Shown here piece by piece: positions 14,201 to 26,200 of a stretch of DNA of 64,000 nucleotides (its first letter is position 1; the number at the start of each line of letters is the position of its first letter). A model generated the notes under the pieces. It did no database searches and was not told the DNA's origin. It worked only from the letters and a program-made list of their open reading frames with translations. The position numbers and the translations under genes are program-made. Origin of the DNA: Patiria miniata (lineage: Eukaryota; Echinodermata; Asteroidea; Valvatida; Asterinidae); the NCBI RefSeq assembly GCF_015706575.1, contig NW_024037068.1, forward strand, positions 1,054,001 through 1,118,000, written 5' to 3'.

Positions 14201-17200
14201 CTTTTGGCCGTGCACAGAAAGATAGCAAAATTAGAAAGTGACATGTGACTCGCTCTCGGCCAATCAAGACACAGAATCTGTGGGTGAGGTGTTATAAAAT
14301 AAGTTATATAGATCTCGGTGTTATGCATTCTTGCATTGCTGTGTTTAATCATCCCTGTCAGATTAATGTTTTTTGAGTGGTCGGGCACAACCCGACCACT
14401 CTTTGGATTTGTTGCGATTAATCTTTCTTTCTTTCTTTCTTTTCTGCATAGCACGTTTCCGCGGGTTTTCTCCTAAACGGTATATGATATGAACTTGTAA
14501 CTTTTAACATATATTGAACCTCATTTCGAGTGGTGCATATTACACTGACGTCACTATGACGTCATCGGGTGTCAAATTACAAGCGATTTTCGTTGAAAAA
14601 ATGACGATCTTCTTTCATCTATAACTCTTCAACAAAATGATCAATTATGCTCCAACCTTGTAATCAGATAAACCATAAATTGATAAACATTTTTTGTTGT
14701 GTAGGTGAACTCGCTTGACCTTTACTTCCGGGTCTGCCGGAAGGTCAAATTTAGGTGAATTCAAAATGAAGACATTAGCCTGAAATCGAAACAAAGCACA
14801 ATTTCTTCCAAACGGTTTACGGTATGATCATAAAACCTACTGTGAACTTGTACCATGTTACGAAGATGTTATAACTGTTGTTACGTCATCATGACGTCAT
14901 CAGGTATCAAATTACAAGCGATTTGATTGCACGATTTGACAAAATACTTTGACCTATATCTCTTGAACTAAATAGGGTATATTGTGTTCGTTTTTTCGTG
15001 AGGTTGTAGACGGTGCCTTGAGCAACATTTCTTATTCCCGGGCACAAAACTGCTTGACCTTTACTTCCGGTGTTACCGGAAGTGCAATAGAAACTGAATC
15101 TAACTCTAAAACGGAAACATTTTCGTACAGACAAATACATTACGGAAGTTAAGTGAGGAATGCCAATCACATAAACATTATTTTGACGTCATCCACGAAA
15201 GGGCGCCCTCCAGCGGCACATGGAAAACAGTTTAATCTTTTAAAACGTTAAAACCCTCAATCAAATTTTTATGATATAATTGCCCCTATATATCCCGTGA
15301 GCAACCACAAATGAATTTGCAAGGTTTCATAATCATGACGTCATCGGACCGGAAGTTACTGTAGGGAGAATTCAACAATGACCATTTTATTTTTAAAGTT
15401 AAATCCATCATTTGATCCCTGTCTCATGACTTTGTTTTTTGCCCCCCCCCCTCCCAAAAAAATGACATCTGTTACACTTAATATTGACCTTTTGCTTCCA
15501 AATACTGTGACGTCATCAAACTGGAAGTTAGCTGTTATTATTACATACATTTAATTTCCATATTTCCATGCGTTATTTTTACTTAATGATAAACAAGTGT
15601 CCTCCCTTCCCTGTTTTGACTGATGACGCCATCAAACCGGAAATAACTTGTACTCAAACTGTTTACTGAAATTTATCATACCTTAAAAGACGCATTCTTT
15701 TCGTAAAAAATAATTGGTACTGGAAATGTTGAAGTTCTTGGTCCTTTTTTTCTGACATAAACATATTCATAACTTAAGTGGACAATTTGTATAATGAAAT
15801 GGTTGTCTACCCGACCACTCTGCGTTTGTAACAACAAACGCGAACCTCTAGTTTTATTTTTTTTTTATTTTAGATCCATCTCCTTGGAAATGGTGAGATC
15901 CACATCTACAGCAGGAACCAGGAGAACAATACTTCCAAATACCCGGATATTATCAAGCGCTTGCCCAACGCCTACGATTCTGAAAAGGTAATTAAAAAGT
16001 CTGAAATGTTTTACTCACATAATGGTTAAAAATTATAAAATCTACCAATCTGCAATAAGAGACTTAACAAAACAAGTTTGCTGTTGTGTTTAGCCGAAGA
16101 CTAAAAAAAGAAATTATCACTTAGTTCAGAAACTGTGTTATGTCAGTTTTTTTATTGTGATTTTTAACCCTTAAGCACTTGTATGAAATTGTATGACATT
16201 TTATTTACTGCTCCATAAATCAATAAAATCGTAAGAGTGCTGGGGCGGCTTGAGGCAGTATGAGGATTTACAGGTAAGGCAGTTTGAGGCATTAGGAGGG
16301 ACAGTGGGTCAACAAAATATATCCCAAGAAGATTTTATTACGGCTGTGCATCGGAACCGGGTACTCGAGTACCCGACTACTGATGTCAGGAACCGGTGCC
16401 AAATCATGGGATCGGGTACCCGTAACCAACTTTACAAAATACTAAGTAACTTCTCAGACAATGAAAAAGAAAGGTTTTAAACGCCATTTGTGGGGAATTT
16501 TCAAAATGAAAACCAGGCTACGTGGAAAAGCAAAACAAAAGTTGTGCATTTTAATGTGTGACATATGGCGCTCTCAAAAGTTGCAGTTCACACCGTGAAA
16601 AAAGTCTCCGGTTTCTTGTATGGAGCTTGCCCAAAAAGTGGTGCAGCGACGCGGCTTTTTTTTTTTTTTTTACCTGATTTTTTTGCTTCAAATGTTGGCT
16701 GATGACTGCAAATGGTGCCGGACTAAACTTAGTGCAAATATATGGGAGTCCAGAGAGGCCACATAAAGCTTATTCTCGACCATAACCCAATCTAAAAACA
16801 CGTTAAAATTGTGCAGCAGCAGGATTCCAGTCAAACCAGTGAGTTTGGCGGTTTTGAGACATCATCTTTCATTGAAAAAAAACTTTTTCATTTTGCCGAC
16901 GCCCATGGCTACGGTGACGCGCGCGCATACCAGAAACCGGAGACTTTTTTTTTTTTTGGCCTAAAGCTATAAAGCTCTTCAGACAACTTCTGGGATTTGA
17001 ATTTGGGGGTTGGGTTTCTTTTATGTGTACCTGGGTACCCGTGTTTACCTCAGTAGTGTACTGGTTCCGGTACTACACATAAATGCACACCACTCGATTT
17101 TATATGGGCAAACAAAACAGAACAGCAAGTCAGTCATTGATTAGTCATTTGTACAATAGGCTGGCCCATCGGGTCCAGCAATAGTAGTCTAACATACTTT

Positions 17201-20200
17201 TATGCAATATAAAGACATAAAATTTTTGTTTTTAAGTTAAGAATTGTGAGATGAGATGAGTTTTAACCGAGTTTGCCCTGAATTTAAATACCCAGGTGAA
17301 GACATGCGTGCTTGATGCTGAGGCAGTAGCATGGGACCGGGAGAATCAACAGATACTTCCATTCCAAGTCTTGAGTACGAGAAAACGCAAAGATGCAGCG
17401 GAGGCTGAGATTAAAGTCCAAGTCTGTCTCTTTGTCTTTGACCTTCTCTTCCTAAATGACGAGGTAAGAGGATTGACTAAAAAAATATTAGCTTTGCCAA
17501 CTAATTTGGTTTGGTTGGCTTGTTTGCTGGCTTGAAATGAGCTGATACACAGGCAGGCAAGCTAATGATTAAATGGATGGGTGATTATTATTAATATCAG
17601 GCTTCCAAGTAGTTGCAATAATTCAACATATGTGATGCGATCAAGCTACATGAGTCGTTAGTCGGGAATTTTCATTTGGAGATACAGGCCAAAATAGGGC
17701 CACTTCATCACATCACTTCATCACATCTCTTGGTGTTCCAACTTCCATAATATTTGAACTAAAAATATGTAATAAAAAAAAAATTTGACCGGGGTCAACA
17801 AATGACTCATTTAGCTTGATCGCATCACATATTGTACACTTTGGGGAAAAGAACCCGGATTTCTATACAATATCATTTTTGATATTGTATGGTCATCCAG
17901 GCATTTTATGGTATCGACATGCATTTCCCAAGTTCCTGCTCAATCAAAGTGTAGAAACTCACAGTTGTCAACTAGTCAACGGAGCATAGCGCGCAGTATG
18001 GACACACTAGCAGGGTATACGCACTGAAAGATTACAGCTGCGAGCGGAGCGAGATTCGATTTGGTAATAATTTGACGAAATTTGGAAACTAAACATGCTG
18101 AAAATACCTTGTAAGCAACCAAGATGACAGTTAATATTCTGCGAGCGTATGTGGCTGAGAAGAATCTACCGACAGATTATGAGTTAATGGTTACGAAATG
18201 GTTACGCTAGCGGGTATTTTGTCGAAGTTTTTATATTTATGTGGAAATGAGGAAAGCAGTCAGTGATTATTACAAGACAGCATCATGAAATTTATTTCTT
18301 TCAGATCAAGTCAGGCTCATATAAATAATAATATTGGATGGCTTTTTTTCGGGGGTACAAGAATATATTGCACTTGCCATAATTTTTATACAAATTTTAT
18401 ACAATTAATGAATGTTTGTGAGTGCAATGGTAAGAATAATTTCATAAGCATTCCTTCTGTCGACGAATGAAAATGTTCTTACCATTGCACAAATGTGAAA
18501 CATTCATTATTTGTCTTATACAACACCTGAATAAATCATCTTGTCATCTGATTGGTCAGAGCAATTGACCGTGAAATGGAGTTCTATTTACCGAGAAATA
18601 GAACTTCTATTTTTGCCGTGCTGCCATGCTGTGTGTTGGGACGAATAATCTAATGACACGTGATCAACGACCAACCAGTCAGATGACGGGCAGGTGTTGT
18701 ACAAATTCTTGTATCCCCTTCAAAGCCATCAATATTATATAATTATTTCAGGCTGCCCCCCCCCCCCCCAACTTTTTTTCCTAACTAGTCATTTATTTTG
18801 GAATAGCTGACCTGTTTCCCTACCACTGTAAATACAATTTTTGGCATTCCCTTAATATTTAAGTCAATAATTTCAAGGTCTTCTCGGTTTTTGTTTCATT
18901 ATTGTGAGTATTAACATTTCTGCTTCTCTCATTGCAATTACAGAACAGTAGGGCCAGCAAATGTTTACATGCATAATAAAGACACATTTTATTACATTTT
19001 ATGACGAGATCATAAAATCTGTCATTAATTGCTTTGATGAGTTTCAATAAGCGAACATACACGCATTTGTTTTACCTCTATGACTTTTATTTAAAGTTAT
19101 CAACAAAAATCATTGCAAGCGTCTGTTTTTTTTATACTTCATTAATTTTAAGTATATGTTCATCTTTCTGCAGTCTGCATAAAAGCCTCTTTGATTCACT
19201 GTAAAAGCATGAGAAGTTGGTAATCGTGGATTAAATGTTTAATCCGGAGTCATTCTGTCTACAGACACGGATCTATATTTGATTTGAAGTGGTTTTTGGA
19301 GATACATGCATATCAAGGAAAACTTGCTGGCTTATTCTTTTGAGAGATGAACTGGCTTTAGTGTTTGATATTTTTGGAAATATTAAAGGCCTGAAGTTTT
19401 TCATCTGTTATATCATGTCGTAATATTTTCATATAGTGACTTGTTTTTCTTGAACTTGGGAGCTTTTTAGGAAAAATAGAAATTGTTGATCCAAAGACCA
19501 TTTCACTCAAAAAATGACCAATTAGAATCCAGCCCGCGCTCATGAATGTACAGGGTGAGTAAAAAAAAAAAAGCGGAACCCAAACCCCAACATATGTAGC
19601 ACCAAAATTAAAAATGACTGGAAATTTCAGAAACAACTTTTAGATGAAAAAATACTGATATTGCTCAATCAGTTCAAAGATGTCACCATTTAAATGCAAT
19701 GATCCTAAAACCTGTTTTAAAAAAAGAAAAAATTATTGTGTGTTCTGACTGTTTGGAACAACAAAGAAAATGACACAGAATACTTGTTTCAACAACTGCC
19801 AACAACTGTAGTACACAATATCTTTAATAACAACCCTGCTTAATAGGCAAACAATATGATTTATAAAATCCACTTTTTTGAGGACAATTGTGACGACGAT
19901 TCTTGAAATCATATTTTTGGACGAAAGATGTTTTGGGGTTGTTGTGTTTAAATGGAGATATATTTTGAACGGATTGAGCAATTCAAGTATTATTTATCAT
20001 CTTAAAGTAGTTTATGAAATTGGCTTTCCAGTCATTATATTTTTTTCATCTAAAAGTAGTTTATGAAATTGGCTTTCCAGTCAATATTTTTGGTGCTACA
20101 TATTTTTTTAAAATATGAAATATATTTTTTGAGGCTTGGGTTCTGCTTTTTTTTACTCACCCTCCTGTACATGAGGTACGGTTATATCTTTCTGATGGTA

Positions 20201-23200
20201 GTCTTGGCAAAGTTTTGCTTAATTGCAAGCCTGAAGAATAGGACCTTTGTGGAAGCATTCATCCCTTGTCTTTGATCCTAGCCCTTAGTGACCAAGACCC
20301 TTCGTGAGAGGCGGGGGTTGCTCCATTCTCACTTCAATGCCGTGGAGGGAGAGTTCATGTTCGCCAAGTCCATGGTTTCCACGGATACGGAAGACATTGC
20401 TGCATTCTTGGATGAGTCCATTAAAGGTATGATCTAGAATGTTACCTCCATTTGTGTCATGACCTTTGACCTTATAAACCATCTGGTTCAGTTTTATACT
20501 GCAAATTAAAAGTTCTCTTGTTTTCTTCCAGTTCTTTTAAAATCCACTGAAAATTTGGAGTATTTTTTTTTGCGGGATTGAGGACATTATAGCATGACCA
20601 CTTTAAGGCCAAAAAAAAAAGTCTCCGGTTTCTGGTATGGAGCTTGCCCAAGCTTGCGGCGACGCGGCTTTTTTTTTTTTTTACCTGATTTTTTTGCTTC
20701 AGATGTCGGCTGATGACTGCAAATGGTGCCCGATTAAACCTAGTGCAAATATATGGGAGTCCAGAGAGGCCACATAAAGCTTATTCCGATCATAACCCAA
20801 TCTAAACCAGTGAGTATGGCGGTTTTGAGACATCATCTTTCATTGAAAAAAAAACTTGTTCATTTTGCCGACGCGCATGGCTACGGCGACACACGCGCAT
20901 ACCAGAAACCAGAGACTTTTTTTTTTGGCCTAATGTACACTTTATTTTAGTTTAGGAGGATTTGGGGATTGTTCAGACCAAAAATACCAAGAGAATTGCA
21001 TTACATGTAAATGAGTAAATTTCGAAAGGAAATTTCCAAAAGAAAACACAACAATGTATGCAAAACTAATTAAATTCCTGGCAGTAAAGTTTCCTCTGCG
21101 AACACTGAGCTGATATACGGCTCATAATGGGGCTCACTGGAGACAGCGTGCCAACACTTCACCTTGATTATTTCAATGTTGCAATTCTATCCAATTAAGG
21201 CAGTGTATGCTTTAGAGCTCTTGTTACAATGTTTCTTTTTCTTTGTAGGGAATTGTGAAGGTTTAATGGTGAAGACATTGGACCAGGACGCTACCTATGA
21301 AATCGCCCGCCGCTCACACAATTGGCTGAAAGTGAGTGAGAGAAACAACATGCTTTATCAAATTAGGTTTTGCCCTTCACTGACGTTTTTAAACTCTGTA
21401 TTCTCAGTGTGTTACCTCCCGAGTGAAAGTTGGAAAAAATCACTTGGGTGGGACTCGAACCCACGACCTTCTGCTTTCTAGTGCAGATGTCTTACCACTC
21501 GACCACCGAGCTAACGGGATCGGTTGGCCAGTTCGAATCTGATGTACATAGCAGCTTTCACTCGGGAGGTAACACACTGAGTATACAGTGTTTAAAAACG
21601 TCGGTGAAGGGCAAAACCTAATTTGATTTATATCACCCGACCCAAAATTCCATCTTATAATAGTTTATGCGGTACCCGCTGCTATGTACATCAGATTCGA
21701 ACCGGCCAACCGATCCTTTTAGCTCGGTGGTCGAGTGGTAAGACATCTGCACTAGAAAGCAGGAGGTCTTGGGTTCGAGTCCCACCCGAGTGATTTTTTC
21801 CAACTTTCACTCGGGAGGTAACACACTGAGTATACAGTGTTTAAAAACATCGGTGAAGGGCAAAACCTAATTTAATTTATATCACCCGACGCAAAATTCC
21901 ATCTTATAACATGCTTTATGTTAACAGACATCCGTAGATAATTTACTTTATTGCGAGTCACCAAAGCTTCCCTGACCTTTCACACAAATATTGCACAATG
22001 AAAATCAGCAAGAACAATTATATATTTCATACAAGGACAATTCCATGGTAAGTCACGTTACATGTGGAGAGGGTCTTCCGTCAATTCTGTGCTGTTAGTC
22101 TATAAAGTCAAAGCATTGAGGGTGGATTTTTCTCACAAAAGATCCCTTGAAATTAAGTGACTAAACTACACAAAGAAAGGCTAACAGATTGAAGTCCTGT
22201 TGGTTTGGCAATGCGTGGTTTTTTTCGTATTACCCATGTTACAAGAAAAGAACATGGCAGAAACTTATATATCCTGCATTTGAATGTTTCCTCATCCGGT
22301 TCGTTAGTGTGACGTCACCTCCAGCACTTTCTGCATGAGTGGAATCGGAAGTTAACGCAACTCGAGCGTTTGTAGCCAATGTGCGCTAGTCACCAATGGT
22401 GGGCGCGCGTGTATGACGTTTTTACTAACGAACCGGATACTGATGAACAAATCTTTTTCATGTCCTTACATCATTAGGGTGTAAGTCATACTTTACCATT
22501 TCAATTATTAAAAAACATTCAGTCACAAAATCTGTAGAAATATATTTTTAGGTTACTCGCATTACAGTTTGTCCACCCATCTTTGGTAAAAGTTAAAACA
22601 TTATCAACTAAACATCAAACCCAAAAAACTCTGTTTTGTATAAAAGATGCACCTTTCTCTCTGCCTTAAAAACTAACACGCAATAACATTTGCATTTTGC
22701 ATGTAAAAACAAGGTGCCAAATTGAAGACCTAAAGTCTGTAATTTTAGCCAAAAAACCTATTATTGTTTACCAAAAAATACACAACCAAACCCCATCTCT
22801 CTGCCACATCACTGCAATGAAACGTCTTGTCTGCTTTCATTTGATACCACGTTTGAGGTTGCACTGCTTGCAGTTTTGAAGATTTCATAAATTTTCCATT
22901 TTTAAGCCTTGCCGACATTCTCATGGAAGTGCTCACAAGTAATGTCTACATATGTTGAAATGAGAGCAAAGTATGATCTTTCGACTGCATTTGAAAAAAA
23001 AAATGAGTGAAAAAAAGGCTCATTTCGTTGGATCTGGTTTTTGCTTGCAGTTGAAGAAGGACTACTTGGAAGGTGTTGGCGACACCCTAGACCTGGTGGT
23101 GATTGGTGGTTACCATGGGCGTGGCAAGAGGGCGGGGACGTACGGAGGCTTCCTATTGGCTTGCTATGACGATGAAAACGAAGAGTTCCAGACAATCTGT

Positions 23201-26200
23201 AAGGTGAGATGGGGCACAAGGAAAAAAGGGATAAATAAAAAATGAGTTTTCTTTCTTGATGAATGGGAGGTTTATGGTAACATCATATGAATGATATCTC
23301 TTTGTGTGTTGTGTGGTTGTGAGAAGAACCAGTTGGTTTAACACTGTTTTGTTTTGTTTCATTTTGAAATACGGATAGGGTCATGGATGATTTTAAGAAG
23401 TTTGAGTTCTGTTTAGGACAGAAGCTGAAGCATCAACTCTAGGTTAAAGGTTCAGCACATAAAACCAAAAATTTTGAATAAACATTCTCAGGCTAGATTT
23501 GGAACTTGATTTGTGACTCTTCAGTTACTTTTTTTCAGGAACCATAGTCAGATCTTGAAAGTCCTCGCTCTACTGAGGTATATTGAAGACCTTTCTGGTA
23601 CCAAATGTGTAAAAAAACTGTTTTACTTATGGCTGTACTAGAGAATTTCAACTTGGCTGTAAATCTAGACATGCAACAGTCAATATTTTAATCCCAGAAA
23701 TCTCTATTCAGATGGCCTCCACTTTCTCAGTTTGTAGTTTTAAATTTTTTGTCGACATTTAGTATACAAATAATGAATGTTTGTGAGTGCAATGGTAAGA
23801 ATAATTTCATGAGGTGATAGATGAAATGTTCCATTCCACGAGGCCTCGTGGAATTATTTGTTTTATATAACACCTGAATAAATACTTGTCATCTGATTGG
23901 TTGACTTTTAACATGTTTAAAAGCCAATTTATTCAGGTTAAAAACTGTTTAAAAGTTTGACAAGTTCAGAGCTATCATATTTAATTTATGCAAACTGTTC
24001 AACAGGTTGAGAACCATCATATTCAATTTATCTCGATTTAAAACAGCGCCACCATCACCGGCAGCAGTGACACCGTGCAATGGAAGTTCTATTCACCGTG
24101 CAATAGAACTTCTATTGCCTTGTGCGCTGCGCGCCGCACGCGCGCCGCACGCGCCGTGTGTTGGGACAAATAATTCAATGACATGTGATCGACGATCCAC
24201 CAATCAGATGACGGGGATTTATTCAGGTGTTGTTTAATTGATGTTAATAACAAATATGTTTGTGAAGGGCAGAACCCGATATTGAGGTAAATCGACGGCT
24301 GTTTAATATTTATGGTTTTATTCATGCTTTACAAACCCTAGCCCTGCCATACGCAACACAGTGCATCAGGTGGAAAAGAACTGGTGCACTTTGATGCATT
24401 CAGCTACCAAGACCAGTGCATGAATGGCCAGCTCTGAAACAATGAGAGCTAAGTCCCATTGAATAATGCTACAGTTGTATCCTGCTGCATTCCGTGACCA
24501 CCGACTCTGAGGCAGTGTGGCCTTAAAACTTTTCCCCCTGATGCATCTTGCTACATTTGGCAGGCTTGTCACTTAGTCAAGTGTTGCATGTTGCTACGTT
24601 TGGCAGGGCTCTAGCAAACATACCCTGGAGGGTTAGGGTTTAAGTTATTTGGCTTTATTGAAATTTTGTTCTCTTGTTAAATCCGTCTTTTCTGCCTGTA
24701 AACACGGAACTCTTAATTTTGTACCCCCAGTTCGGAAACCTTACAGCATACACGATTGTTCAGCTTCCAGAAGTGCTACACTGTCCTGAAGCCACCTCTT
24801 GTTAACATTAATTACTGTCTCATGCCTTTTTCCCTCCAGATTGGCACTGGTCTGAAAGACGAAGAGCTGGACACCCACAGCAAGTTCTTCAAGGCCCACG
24901 TGATTGACAAGCCCCGCCCATATTACCGTCACGACACGAGCCACATCCCCGATCACTGGTTTGACGCCGTTCAGGTGTGGGAGGTCAAAGCGGCCGACCT
25001 GTCCATCTCGCCGACCCATCGCGCGGCCATCGGCATTGTAAGTCAACTTCTTGATAAAATCAAACATAAGAAAAAAACACGAGTAAAGTCGTAAACAATA
25101 TGTGGCATGTTCTGTCAAATGGGGTTGTGTGGCCAGGTGGTTAGGATTCGTGACTCACAATCAGAGGGTCAGGGGTTCGAATCCAGTTGCTGACCATATG
25201 TTGTGTCCCCCGGCAAGCCACTCCACCTCCACTTGCCTCTCTCCACCCAGGAGTATAAATGGGTACCGGCATTAGCTGGGGAGTAACTTGCAATGGACTG
25301 GCATCCATCCAGGTGGAGTAGAAATGTTCTTAGTCATTTCATGCCACTAAAACCGGAGAAAAACGCCGGCCTAATGGGCCATATTGGCTCACGACAGACT
25401 TTATTTACTTCAGTCAAAACCAGATGCTTTACTGTAGATCTTGAAATGAATGCAGATTCAGCTAAAGAACATCCTCTCTCACCAGGAAAGGCTTACATCA
25501 TAAAATGTGCTGGCAAACTGAATCTGAATCTCATGCCATTTTCACACTCACCGTCAGCCAATCAGAATCTCTGGGTAGACTTCTTGACATATTCCTATGC
25601 ACTGAATATTCAAGTCTGGAATCGCAGGTTCAATTTTGCTAGCCAATAGGAGAGCGCTTGTCAGGACAGCCATTTATGTGCTAGGAGGTCAATTCTGGGT
25701 TAGCTTTTGTGAAGAGCTATCTGATTGGTCAGAAATTATGTCAGTCCATATTTGGAAGTGTTCATGAATAATTAATCTAGCGTGGTCAAATAGGAAATAT
25801 TTGGACTCGGTTTGCCAGGGTATCATCTTATGACGTATGCAAAGTGACTTCCCTGGCTAGCGAGGATGCCAAAGCACGACTTTTCAGTTTGCATATTTGT
25901 TTTCCTTATAATTGTTGAAAATACATTGTAAAAGTTTTAGACCATAATTTTGCCTTAGAAGGTGATTTTTTTCCGATGATTTGTCAAGAAATTCACAGCC
26001 CTAAACTTTAGCAGGCAAATTCTCTGTTTTCAACTCTGTGACATCACAAATTTCAAACAAGCACAATTGTGCCTATGAAAGTCTGTTTTCATAAATTAAA
26101 TTGTCATTGTAAAGGGAAGATCCATATTTGAGCAATATTTAAAACTTTTTTCATCCCAGAAAAGTACACATCACATGGTGGTGTACCGGTTAATATATCG

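Noticed and set aside
20753-20950. small protein reading [15 protein letters not shown]
   Set aside because: It arises from the right end of an inverted-repeat MITE and recurs in the other copy. No sign of coding.
21719-21790. functional tRNA-Ser gene
   Set aside because: The A and B boxes are good, but the anticodon stem has a mismatch or enlarged loop and the acceptor stem does not close. Several decayed copies with shared flanks show it is a SINE-type repeat.
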